Both the position numbers and the translations under genes were made by a program. Positions 18,584 through 27,617 of a stretch of DNA of 35,167 nucleotides are shown here, piece after piece (positions within the stretch are counted from its first letter, which is position 1; each line of letters begins with the position of its first letter). Source of the DNA: an uncultured Candidatus Saccharimonas sp. (GTDB lineage Bacteria > Patescibacteriota > Saccharimonadia > Saccharimonadales > AQU-01). The stretch spans positions 1 through 35,167 of the forward strand of contig CALRGT010000008.1 of NCBI GenBank assembly GCA_943358095.1, written 5' to 3'. The notes under the pieces are model-generated. The model did no database searches. It saw nothing but the letters and a program-made list of their open reading frames with translations, and was not told the DNA's origin.

Positions 18584-20719
18584 ATGAGCACAGTGAACCC
18601 CTTCGGCAAAGAAATAATCAAGGTAGAGACTGATTTTTGCGGTCGTACTCTTAGTCTAGAAGTTGGCCGTGTTGGCTTTCGTTCTACTGCATCAGTAACC
18701 GCTAAATATGGTGACACGGTAATCTTGGCTACAGCCATGGTGAGCCATAATCCTATGAAGGGATTTGATTATTTCCCACTGAGTATCGATTATGAAGAAA
18801 AAATGTATGCTGCTGGTAAAATCAGCGGTAGCCGTTATGTTAAGCGCGAAGGTCGTCCAAGTGATGACGCAGTTTTGATTGGTCGTTTGATAGACCGACC
18901 TATTCGTCCATTGTGGCCAAAAGGCTACCGTCACGAAGTTCAAGGTGTTGCTACTGTATTGAGTCTCGACCCAAGCTTCCGACCCGATGCTATCGCTATG
19001 ATCGCCCTAAGTGCAGCATTTATGCTAACTGGCGCACCATTTGACGGTCCAGTCGCTGGTCTACGTGTTGGTATGGTTGACGGCAAACTTACTCCTTTCG
19101 CAAGTGCTGAAGAGCTATCAACTGGATTACTAGATCTATTCGTAGCTGGTACTAAAGAGGCCATCATGATGGTTGAGGCTGGTGCAAACGAAGTTACAGA
19201 AGAACAAGTTGTTGAGGCCCTAGATTTTGCTCAAAAAGCAATGCAGCCAGCTATAGCTTTGCAGGAAGAACTTATTAAAAAAGTTGGCGTCACTAAGCAA
19301 GAGTATGTACTTAGCTTGCCAAGCGAAGATATCCAGAAGCAAGTCGACGAATATTTGAAAGGTAAGTTAGGCGAAAAAGTACGTGTTGACTATCCAGTTC
19401 GTCACGAGCGCCTACATGTTATTCGCCAAGATACACTCAAGCATTTCGAAGAACTATTGGGTGATGACTACAAGGCTGTAGAGCGTGAATACGAAGATGC
19501 ATTTGCTAGCGCTATGAACAAAGATGTTCGTAATGGTATCCTAAACGATGATTTGCGTCCAGATGGTCGTAAATTTACCGAAATTCGTGTATTGTCGAGC
19601 GAAGTTGGTATCTTGCCACGAGCTCACGGCTCAAGCTTATTTACTCGAGGCATGACTCAGGGTATGAACATCGTAACTCTAGCACCACTTAGCTATGTTC
19701 AGATGATTGATACTATGGAAAGCGAAGGCGAGAAGCGCTTCTTCCATCACTATAACGCTCCAGGCTACACAGTTGGTGAAATTAAGCGTCTTGGTTCACC
19801 AGGCCGCCGCGAAATCGGTCACAGTGCCTTAGCTGAAAGAGCTTTACAAGCAGTTCTACCTAGCGAAGCCGAGTTCCCATACACAATTCGTTCTGTTACC
19901 GAAATCATGAGCCAACACGGCAGCACATCTATGGCAGCAACTTGTTCAAGCTGTTTGGCATTGATGGACGCCGGCGTGCCTCTAAAGCGACCAGTAAGTG
20001 GTATCGCTATGGGTCTTTTGATCGAAGGCGATAAGTTTGTAATTTTGAGCGATATCGCTGATGCGGAAGATTTTGCCGGCGACATGGACTTCAAGGTTAC
20101 AGGAACCGAAAAGGGTATAACCGCACTGCAAATGGATATGAAAGTTCATGGTCTACCTGTAGCAACCTTAGCTAAAGCAATTGAGCAGGGAAAGATTGGC
20201 CGAGCTTACATATTAAAGAGCATGCTTGAAACACTAGCGGCACCTCGTAAAGAAATCAGTGCTCATGCGCCACATGTTGAGGCTATCAAAATCAATCCAG
20301 AAATGATCCGTACTGTTATCGGTAAGGGTGGAGAGATGATTAATCGAATTATTGCTGAGACTGGTGCCGAAATCGACATCAAAGACGATGGCACAGTATT
20401 TATTGCAAGTCCTACTAAGGAATCGATTGATGCCGCTATCAAATGGGTACGCGACTTAACAGCGACTCCAGAAGTTGGCAAGATATACGAAAATTGTCGA
20501 GTAGTTACTGTTCTAGACTTTGGTGCTTTCGTAGAAATAATGCCCGGCAAAGAAGGCCTTGTTCATGTTAGTGAGATGAGCGAAGAGCGCGTAGCTAGCC
20601 CAGGTGACGTAGTTAAAGAGGGAGATAGTGTTACCGTTAAGTTAGTCGCTATCGATGACAGAGGCCGTTTACAATTGTCGATGAAGGCCGCTGCCCGCGA
20701 ACTTGGCGACAAAAAGTAA
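18584..20719 (+). CDS. pnp: polyribonucleotide nucleotidyltransferase
   Basis: Two RNase PH domains, KH (IRTVIGKGGEMINRIIAETGAEIDI), S1 (FGAFVEIMPGKEGLVHVSEMS); start at ATG 18584. Confidence 0.97.
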   Translation: MSTVNPFGKEIIKVETDFCGRTLSLEVGRVGFRSTASVTAKYGDTVILATAMVSHNPMKGFDYFPLSIDYEEKMYAAGKISGSRYVKREGRPSDDAVLIGRLIDRPIRPLWPKGYRHEVQGVATVLSLDPSFRPDAIAMIALSAAFMLTGAPFDGPVAGLRVGMVDGKLTPFASAEELSTGLLDLFVAGTKEAIMMVEAGANEVTEEQVVEALDFAQKAMQPAIALQEELIKKVGVTKQEYVLSLPSEDIQKQVDEYLKGKLGEKVRVDYPVRHERLHVIRQDTLKHFEELLGDDYKAVEREYEDAFASAMNKDVRNGILNDDLRPDGRKFTEIRVLSSEVGILPRAHGSSLFTRGMTQGMNIVTLAPLSYVQMIDTMESEGEKRFFHHYNAPGYTVGEIKRLGSPGRREIGHSALAERALQAVLPSEAEFPYTIRSVTEIMSQHGSTSMAATCSSCLALMDAGVPLKRPVSGIAMGLLIEGDKFVILSDIADAEDFAGDMDFKVTGTEKGITALQMDMKVHGLPVATLAKAIEQGKIGRAYILKSMLETLAAPRKEISAHAPHVEAIKINPEMIRTVIGKGGEMINRIIAETGAEIDIKDDGTVFIASPTKESIDAAIKWVRDLTATPEVGKIYENCRVVTVLDFGAFVEIMPGKEGLVHVSEMSEERVASPGDVVKEGDSVTVKLVAIDDRGRLQLSMKAAARELGDKK

Positions 20720-20732
20720 GGAATATCCGAAG

Positions 20733-20939
20733 ATGAATATAGATAAAATCGACCGCTGGCATCAAACCAAAAAGGGCCTAATTACTTATGGGCTGGTAGA
20801 GTTAGCGGTCGCATATCTATTAGCTAGCAAGGCTATAGATAGTGGCAGCTCGATAATTTATGTTTTGGCTTTAGTGGCCTTTATTGGTGGAGTTAAAAAC
20901 CTTTACAATTTATTCGATAAGCGAGTAGTAAAATCATGA
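20733..20939 (+). CDS. small two-TM membrane protein
   Basis: MNIDKIDRWHQTKKGLITYGLVELAVAYLLASKAID...; AAGGAA upstream; stop overlaps next start (ATGA). Confidence 0.6.
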   Translation: MNIDKIDRWHQTKKGLITYGLVELAVAYLLASKAIDSGSSIIYVLALVAFIGGVKNLYNLFDKRVVKS

Positions 20940-21226
20940 GTAAGCCAAAATCAGAAAAGTTGTTTGAGAAAAACTTAAAACCGGTTCAACCAGAACTTGC
21001 TCGAGTAAAAAAACAGTACATTTGGTATAGTTTCGTCTCTGTTGTTTTTCTACTCGGTGCTATCAGTAATTTTATAGACTACAATAACCGCAAGGTAATA
21101 TTTTTTATAGATGTTGCAGTTTTTCTATTAGCTATTAACGAGGCGAAACAAAGCCGTACTAGGCTAAAGTCAATTGAGCAGGCGACTAAAAACAAGGAAG
21201 TCAAAAAAGACAAAGATAATGAGTAG
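20936..21226 (+). CDS. small two-TM membrane protein
   Basis: Two hydrophobic segments; translationally overlapping arrangement. Confidence 0.65.
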   Translation: MSKPKSEKLFEKNLKPVQPELARVKKQYIWYSFVSVVFLLGAISNFIDYNNRKVIFFIDVAVFLLAINEAKQSRTRLKSIEQATKNKEVKKDKDNE

Positions 21227-21791
21227 CCCGTCAAAACAGTCAATGCTTGACCAAATTAAAGCAGATATTTTAAGCAAAAATGTCTGCCCGGATCTGGCCA
21301 AACAAGCCACTCAGTTAGTTTTTGGGGTAGGTGATCCTAATGCCGAAATAGTATTTGTTGGCGAGGCACCTGGCAAAAGAGAAGACTTACAGGGCGAGCC
21401 GTTTATAGGAGCATCAGGTAAGTTTTTGAACGAATTGCTTGCTAGTATAGGGCTTAATCGCCAGAACATTTACATAACTAATATAGTAAAATATCGGCCG
21501 CCAAATAATCGCGATCCAAAAGCGAGCGAAAAGGCTGATTTTCTACCATATTTACTAAAACAAATCGATATTATCAAGCCAAAGTTAATTATCACTCTAG
21601 GACGTCATAGCATGGAAGCGCTATTACCACCTGGGGTGACAATCAGCCTCGCACACGGTCAGCTGCAGGAATATCAAGGACGAAATTATTTGCCTTTGTA
21701 TCATCCAGCGGCGGCTCTATATAACGGTAGTCTTCGCCAAACACTCATTAGTGACTTCCAGAAGATACCGTCAATTATCAAAATTAAATAA
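21219..21791 (+). CDS. uracil-DNA glycosylase family 4-like protein lacking Fe-S cysteines
   Basis: AEIVFVGEAPGKREDLQGEPFIGASGKFLNELL, IYITNIVKYRPPNNRDP, LIITLGRHS, LPLYHPAAALYN. Confidence 0.9.
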   Translation: MSSPSKQSMLDQIKADILSKNVCPDLAKQATQLVFGVGDPNAEIVFVGEAPGKREDLQGEPFIGASGKFLNELLASIGLNRQNIYITNIVKYRPPNNRDPKASEKADFLPYLLKQIDIIKPKLIITLGRHSMEALLPPGVTISLAHGQLQEYQGRNYLPLYHPAAALYNGSLRQTLISDFQKIPSIIKIK

Positions 21792-21835
21792 GAAATTCAA
21801 AACATTAATTAAATCTCTAAAGAAAAGGAAAAAAT

Positions 21836-23962
21836 ATGAATGAATCAAATCAAGGACAGCCACAGGGCAGTCCAACACCGCAAAGTAGAAATAATAGACC
21901 ACCACAAAACGGTGGCCGCCCACAAGGTGGTAACAACAATAATCGCAACCGCGGACCATCGCAGAACGGCGGCAACTCCGGCGGCGGCAGTAGAGCATCA
22001 CGCGGCGCTGCAATTCGCGCCCAAAAGCGTACCCAAGAAGATGCCACTCGTCTAGTTAACCAGTACTCTGATGCCAGTGGTCAGACTGTCAGTATGGACC
22101 CTAAGCGCGCTAACTTCATCGACGACCAGCCAAGACTAAAGATTATCGGTCTTGGAGGAATGGACGGCGGTGGATCAAAGAACATGATAGTAGTTGAATA
22201 CATGAATGATGCAGTTATTATGGACTGTGGTAACGATCTAGGTGTCGACTTGCCAGGTATTAACTATGGTATTGCCGACACGACATACCTCGACAGCATC
22301 AAGCATAAAATCCGTGGCTATCTGATAACTCACGGTCACCTAGACCATATCGGTGGCTTGCCGCACATCGTGCCTAAGTATCCAGCACCAATTTATGGTT
22401 CTAAGTTCTCAATCGGTCGCGTCGAAGAAATATTTGGCAATTTTGGACTACCAATGCCAGATGGTTTTGAGCTGCGCACCGTTACTATGAACGAAAACAC
22501 TCACGAACGACTCAAGGTTGGCGTATTCTTCGTCGAGTTCGTCCGCATTACGCACTCTATCCCAGGAAGTACATGTATCGTTCTTGATACTCCAGTCGGT
22601 CGTATCATTAACACTGGCGACTTCCGTCTAGACCCGAACCCACTTGACCACGAGCGAAGCGACATCGAGCGCTTGACCGAACTTGGAAATGAAGGCGTTT
22701 TGGCGCTATTGTCTGAGAGCACAACTGTCGAAAGACAAGGTCGAACTCCGAGTGAGAGCACAATCGAACAAACATTTGTCGACATCATGGAGCGCGCTCC
22801 AGGTCGTACTTTCATGGCCATGTTCTCGACCAACATTAACCGAATCCAGATGATCATTAACGCGGCTGCACACCATAATAAAAAGATCGCCTTAGATGGA
22901 CGCAGTCTTGTTAGCACGCTAGAAATGGCCGTTAGACATGGTTTTGTCCGTATTCCAAAAGGCACCATCGTGCCAATTGCCAGCGTATCAACATTGCAAG
23001 ACAGTAGCGTAGTTATTGTTTGTACTGGTAGTCAGGGTGAGCCTAACTCAGCTCTTCAGCGTATGGCTGCAGGCGAGCACAAGCACATTAAGCTAAAAGA
23101 GCAGGACACAGTAGTATTGAGTTCAACTCCAATTCCTGAAAGCGGTAACGACTCCTTAATTGGTTCTATGGTAGACGATATGACTCGACGTGGCGTGCAT
23201 GTTTTCGAACATCGCAACCACGAATTAGACGGTATTGGGCCACTTCACGTATCCGGCCACGCTTCACAGGACGAATATGTCGACATGATCAACATGACCA
23301 AGCCGAAATTCTTTATTCCTATCTATGGAGCATATCGAGTTAAGCAACGTCATATCGAGTTAGCTATCGTAACGGGTATCCCTAGAGCTAGTACTGCAAA
23401 CGCCGAGAACGGTGACATTATTGCGCTAACACCAGACAAAATTGAAATTATCGGTAATGTTCCTCACGGTACAGTACTCGTCGACCAAACTGGCGCAATC
23501 GTAAGTAATATCGTCGTAAAAGACCGTGTAATGTTAGCAGAAGAAGGCCTAGTGGCTGTCATCCTTACTATCGACAAAAAGACGGGCAACCTATTGACCA
23601 GTCCAGACATAATCAGTCGTGGATTCATATATATGCGTGATAGCGAAGAGTTGATGAACGAGTTCCGAGCTGAACTGCGCCGTGCCGTTGCTCAACGTTT
23701 CAAGCGAGTAGAATTAGATAGATTTAAGGTAGAGCTGCGCGAACACGTCACACACTTCTTGTTCGAACAAACACAGCGTAGTCCAATCGTTATTCCAGTA
23801 GTTAATATTATTGGCGGTGGCAAGCCAGTCGGTGGTCCAGCAGGTGATGCTCAGTCAAAAACTGAGGTAGCTAAATCACCAGTCGAGCAAGCAGAAGATT
23901 TGCAGAAACGCTTCCAGCAGATGCGCGCCAAACTACTAAACCAAGACGCCCGCGTCGACTAG
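21836..23962 (+). CDS. rnj: ribonuclease J with N/G/Q/R-rich N-terminal extension
   Basis: THGHLDHIGGLPHI, THSIPGS, INTGDFRLDPNP, VIVCTGSQGEPNSALQRMA, HVSGHAS; beta-CASP. Confidence 0.95.
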   Translation: MNESNQGQPQGSPTPQSRNNRPPQNGGRPQGGNNNNRNRGPSQNGGNSGGGSRASRGAAIRAQKRTQEDATRLVNQYSDASGQTVSMDPKRANFIDDQPRLKIIGLGGMDGGGSKNMIVVEYMNDAVIMDCGNDLGVDLPGINYGIADTTYLDSIKHKIRGYLITHGHLDHIGGLPHIVPKYPAPIYGSKFSIGRVEEIFGNFGLPMPDGFELRTVTMNENTHERLKVGVFFVEFVRITHSIPGSTCIVLDTPVGRIINTGDFRLDPNPLDHERSDIERLTELGNEGVLALLSESTTVERQGRTPSESTIEQTFVDIMERAPGRTFMAMFSTNINRIQMIINAAAHHNKKIALDGRSLVSTLEMAVRHGFVRIPKGTIVPIASVSTLQDSSVVIVCTGSQGEPNSALQRMAAGEHKHIKLKEQDTVVLSSTPIPESGNDSLIGSMVDDMTRRGVHVFEHRNHELDGIGPLHVSGHASQDEYVDMINMTKPKFFIPIYGAYRVKQRHIELAIVTGIPRASTANAENGDIIALTPDKIEIIGNVPHGTVLVDQTGAIVSNIVVKDRVMLAEEGLVAVILTIDKKTGNLLTSPDIISRGFIYMRDSEELMNEFRAELRRAVAQRFKRVELDRFKVELREHVTHFLFEQTQRSPIVIPVVNIIGGGKPVGGPAGDAQSKTEVAKSPVEQAEDLQKRFQQMRAKLLNQDARVD

Positions 23963-23970
23963 CACTACCA

Positions 23971-24001
23971 AGAGTAATTAGATGCTCTGCGTAGTTACTC
24001 T
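23971..24001 (+). terminator. hairpin after rnj, possible terminator
   Basis: AGAGTAATTA-N11-TAGTTACTCT; no strong T-tract. Confidence 0.35.
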
Positions 24002-24028
24002 GCACGTATTAATCTAGCCTTAAGCGCT

Positions 24029-24057
24029 TTGACAAATGATGTAAAATTTGCTATAGT
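24029..24057 (+). promoter_or_regulatory. strong sigma70-type promoter
   Basis: TTGACA (24029-24034), 17 nt, TATAGT (24052-24057). Confidence 0.75.
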
Positions 24058-24066
24058 ATATGGGTT

Positions 24067-24330
24067 ATGGAAAAGGAAAATAAAAACATCAATCAAAATA
24101 ATCCAGAGCAGGAATTTCCTGATTGGATGTTAGTGGAGTCGGATAGTGATCCGATGCTACTTAATATGATTCAAATCAGAGAAGACATAATGACTCCTAT
24201 AGTAGAGAAGGGCGGTTTTCATGCCCTTGACCCAGGAGATGAAGAGTCAGCAAAGGCCAGTATGGAAATTGTCAAAACAGCTATATTAGATAGAAAAAGA
24301 GAACTTGGACTAGAGCCACCAGCAAAGTAA
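24067..24330 (+). CDS. hypothetical acidic small protein
   Basis: 87-aa ORF immediately downstream of a consensus-like promoter. Confidence 0.7.
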   Translation: MEKENKNINQNNPEQEFPDWMLVESDSDPMLLNMIQIREDIMTPIVEKGGFHALDPGDEESAKASMEIVKTAILDRKRELGLEPPAK

Positions 24331-24353
24331 AGTGGTATAATTTAAGAATATTT

Positions 24354-26570
24354 ATGGCAAAAAAGAAAAAACGAACACCAAAAAAAGCAATGAGAGCTAA
24401 AAAGCTCGAACCAAAAGAGAAGTCACCTCTATGGCCGATAATTGGTGGGGTTGTTTTAATTGTTGTAGCCATATTTATACTGATGGGTGCATTTAACAGC
24501 GGTGGTTTGTTGCCGAGTAAACTTTATGACGGGGCTTATTGGGCCCTAGGAGTCGGCGCGTATTTAATACCAGTTGCTCTTATTTATTTTGCTGTATTAA
24601 AGTTCAAGACCGAGGACAAAAAAGTTCCTCTCGGCAAATTTATCAGCATGATTTTGGCAGTGATTTTTAGCGCAGGCTGGTTGCAGTCAATGTTTGCCGT
24701 TAAAGCGACTGTTCCTGGTGGTTACAGCGGTGGACATGGTGGCGTTATTGGTAGGTTAATAGGCAACTCGGTGCTTATTATTCTTGATAAATGGCCAGCT
24801 AGTTTCGTATTTTTGATTTTTGGAGTATTGTCTTACTTCTTTGCATTTGGCGTTTCACCAAAGGCTATCATGAAGCTTGCTGGACTATTTAACGGTTCTA
24901 CTCGCGAAGGAGACACAGACTTAGCAGCTCTTAAACTCAGAGCAAGTGAACCTAGCTTTAAGTTGAACGAAGGCGTGCCTGTAGAGAATAGTAGACAATC
25001 GGCTCCAAGATTAAGCACGATGAAAAACACAGCCGAAAAGCTGACTATAAGAGAAAATCACCAGGCCTTGACGACGTCACGCGATCAGAACTGGCAATAC
25101 CCAGGAATAGATTTACTCAATCAGTCACAAGACAAAGCTAATGCTGGCGATGTCGAGGGTAACGCGCAAATTATTAAGAATACATTAGCTCAGTTTAATA
25201 TTGATGTAGATATGGAGGGTGCAAATGTTGGTCCTCGTGTGACCCAGTTCACTCTTAAGCCTCCAGCTGGCGTCAAACTAGGTAAGATTGCATCTTTAGA
25301 CACCAACTTGTCATTAGACTTGGCCGCCGAATCAATCCGTATCGAAGCGCCAATTCCTGGCAAGCGAGCTGTAGGTATAGAAGTTCCAAACTTGAAGTCA
25401 GCAACAGTTAGAATTGCTAGTATTTTGAGTTCAAAAGAGTGGCGAGAGCTAGATAGTCCATTATCATTTACGCTAGGACGAGATATAGCAGGCTTACCAG
25501 TCGTAGGCTCGCTAGATAAGATGCCTCACTTATTGATAGCCGGTCAGACCAACTCTGGTAAGTCAGTCATGGTAAATACATTGCTGACTAGTTTGCTATA
25601 TAAGAATAGTCCAAGCGACCTAAAGTTAATCCTAGTCGACCCTAAGCATGTCGAACTATCAACTTATAACGACATACCTCACTTATTAACAGAAGTAATT
25701 ACTGAGCCAGAGAAGTGTATTAGTGCGCTTAAATGGGCAGTCGCCGAGATGGAAAGACGATATCGAACTTTGGCTGAGTCCAAGCAGCGTAATATCACCG
25801 ATTATAATGCACTCAAAAAAGACGAAGGCATGCCTTATATCGTGATCGTAATCGATGAGTTGGCCGACTTGATGATGATGGCGGCACGCGATGTAGAGGC
25901 GCTGATTGTGCGGATTGCTCAAAAGGCACGTGCTGTTGGTATTCACCTAGTTCTAGCCACGCAGAGCCCCCGTGTAACTGTTATTACCGGTCTGATCAAG
26001 GCCAACATTCCGGCGCGTATCGCCTTTACTGTTGCTCAAGAAGTTGAATCACGTATTATTCTTGATCAAAGCGGTGCAGAGAAGTTGCTGGGTCAGGGTG
26101 ACATGCTTTATTCGACGGCAAGTATGCCAAAGCCAAAACGCGTACAAGGCGCACTTATTACTACAGAAGAAATTCAAAAAGTTACAGACTTCTTGCGAAT
26201 GCAACAGGCTCCACAATACGACGACGAAGTTGTTAGTCAGCCAGTACAGCTTAACGGTCGTGGCGGTGTAGTTACCGAGCTTGATACCAACGACGAGCCA
26301 TTGTTCCGGGACGCAGTAAGAGTTGTTATCGAGGCAGGCAAGGCCAGTACAAGTCTATTACAACGACGACTAAGAATCGGTTATGGCAAGGCTGCTCGTA
26401 TGATCGAAAATATGGAAGAGCAGGGAATTATTAGTGAGGCTGACGGGTCAAAACCACGACAAGTTCTAGCGGAATCACTTGAATCAGTGTTTGGTGGAAG
26501 CGGCAATATCGCGGTAGATGATGCTGGTGAGCCAGATATCTATGATGAAATGACGGACGACGAAGCCTAA
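24354..26570 (+). CDS. ftsK: FtsK/SpoIIIE DNA translocase
   Basis: N-terminal TM segments; VGPRVTQFTLKPPAGVK; Walker A AGQTNSGKSVMVN; VIVIDELADLMM; gamma domain SLLQRRLRIGYGKAARMIENMEEQGII. Confidence 0.96.
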   Translation: MAKKKKRTPKKAMRAKKLEPKEKSPLWPIIGGVVLIVVAIFILMGAFNSGGLLPSKLYDGAYWALGVGAYLIPVALIYFAVLKFKTEDKKVPLGKFISMILAVIFSAGWLQSMFAVKATVPGGYSGGHGGVIGRLIGNSVLIILDKWPASFVFLIFGVLSYFFAFGVSPKAIMKLAGLFNGSTREGDTDLAALKLRASEPSFKLNEGVPVENSRQSAPRLSTMKNTAEKLTIRENHQALTTSRDQNWQYPGIDLLNQSQDKANAGDVEGNAQIIKNTLAQFNIDVDMEGANVGPRVTQFTLKPPAGVKLGKIASLDTNLSLDLAAESIRIEAPIPGKRAVGIEVPNLKSATVRIASILSSKEWRELDSPLSFTLGRDIAGLPVVGSLDKMPHLLIAGQTNSGKSVMVNTLLTSLLYKNSPSDLKLILVDPKHVELSTYNDIPHLLTEVITEPEKCISALKWAVAEMERRYRTLAESKQRNITDYNALKKDEGMPYIVIVIDELADLMMMAARDVEALIVRIAQKARAVGIHLVLATQSPRVTVITGLIKANIPARIAFTVAQEVESRIILDQSGAEKLLGQGDMLYSTASMPKPKRVQGALITTEEIQKVTDFLRMQQAPQYDDEVVSQPVQLNGRGGVVTELDTNDEPLFRDAVRVVIEAGKASTSLLQRRLRIGYGKAARMIENMEEQGIISEADGSKPRQVLAESLESVFGGSGNIAVDDAGEPDIYDEMTDDEA

Positions 26571-26577
26571 CCAATAA

Positions 26578-26704
26578 AATTTATCATTTAACATTGACCA
26601 TTTGTCATTTATTTAGACATTTGGTCATTTAGTCATTGTAGCTTCAATGATAAATGCTAAATGACAAATTAATGATCAATGTATCAATGCATCAATGATA
26701 AATT
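26578..26704. repeat. long heptamer-phased inverted-repeat element (element A)
   Basis: About 60-nt arms AATTTATCATTTAACATTGACCATTTGTCATTT.../...AATGATCAATGTATCAATGCATCAATGATAAATT around TAGCTT. Confidence 0.8.
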
Positions 26705-26712
26705 GCCCTTAC

Positions 26713-26741
26713 TTTACAAACAGGGGTGAATAGGTTACAAT
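26713..26741 (+). promoter_or_regulatory. promoter for rpsF
   Basis: TTTACA, 17 nt, TACAAT. Confidence 0.6.
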
Positions 26742-26761
26742 TACCTAGCAATAAAAACTTT

Positions 26762-26811
26762 AGCCTATGCCTCTAATGGCCATAGGCTGGCTTGGACAAT
26801 TACGACCAAGC
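26762..26811 (+). promoter_or_regulatory. two tandem hairpins in the rpsF leader
   Basis: AGCCTATG/CATAGGCT (8 bp) and GCTTGG/CCAAGC (6 bp). Confidence 0.55.
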
Positions 26812-26832
26812 TTAACCAAAGGAAGGATATCG

Positions 26833-27228
26833 ATGAATCAATACGAAATCGCTGTGTTGTATCACCCAGATCTTGAAACAGATCTCGAAAAAGCTACCGT
26901 AAAGGTAGAAAAAATCTTCACAGATAACGGCGGTAATGTCGTTGCTGCTGATAATTGGGGCAAGCGCAAGCTAGCTTACACTATCAAGAAGCAAGACTTT
27001 GCTATCTACGTGATTTACACCGTAGATGTACCAGCCGAGATGGTGCGCAAGATAGAAGGACTTCTAAATATTACTGACGAAGTTGTTCGATTCTTGATCA
27101 CTAAGCCAGATTTGAACGCTATCGCTAAAGCAAATACTGCTAAGGCTGAGAAAGCCAAAAAAGCGGCTGAGCGTGGCGATCGTGGCGACGACGACCGTGA
27201 AGATCGTTCTACTCCAGAAGAAGAGTAG
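26833..27228 (+). CDS. rpsF: 30S ribosomal protein S6
   Basis: MNQYEIAVLYHPDLETDLEKA...NWGKRKLAYTIKKQDFAIYVIYTV; AAAGGAAGG SD upstream. Confidence 0.93.
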   Translation: MNQYEIAVLYHPDLETDLEKATVKVEKIFTDNGGNVVAADNWGKRKLAYTIKKQDFAIYVIYTVDVPAEMVRKIEGLLNITDEVVRFLITKPDLNAIAKANTAKAEKAKKAAERGDRGDDDREDRSTPEEE

Positions 27229-27235
27229 AGAAGAC

Positions 27236-27362
27236 CAATTTAACATTTAACATCGACCATTTGACATTTATTTGGGCATTGACCATTTTCCATTGAAGCA
27301 ACAATGACAAAATGACCAAATGGTAAATAAATGATCAATGACAAATGATAAATTATAAATTG
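27236..27362. repeat. long heptamer-phased inverted-repeat element (element B)
   Basis: Left arm matches element A over 37 nt with 3 differences; central AAGCAA. Confidence 0.8.
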
Positions 27363-27476
27363 TCTTACCCCGTACCTTAATAAAATATGAATAAGTAGTA
27401 CTAATACTTGACTGTGGCTTCGACCAGAGTTACGGTATAAGTACAATTCAATAAACGCAGAATTCATCTAGCTTGT

Positions 27477-27569
27477 GACAAGTTTTGGTGTGTGACGAGG
27501 AACGTAAGCGAGCTGTATTTTAAGACAATACAGTGAACGCGTACCGGAGTCATAAAGCCAAAAATTGTC
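27477..27569. repeat. long imperfect palindrome between rpsF and ssb
   Basis: GACAAGTTTTGGTGTGTGACGAGG...CTGTATT / AATACAG...GAGTCATAAAGCCAAAAATTGTC. Confidence 0.7.
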
Positions 27570-27617
27570 CAAGATAATGGATTATGCAGGACATAGTTCC
27601 TATAAAGGAGGATTAAA

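Noticed and set aside
22501-22968. 155-aa antisense ORF inside RNase J
   Set aside because: Fully overlaps a strongly conserved gene; composition is a codon-shadow artefact with no promoter or RBS seen.
26578-27362. Possible CRISPR array
   Set aside because: Repeats are degenerate 7-mers in palindromic arms without constant repeat/unique spacer structure, and no cas genes are in the window.
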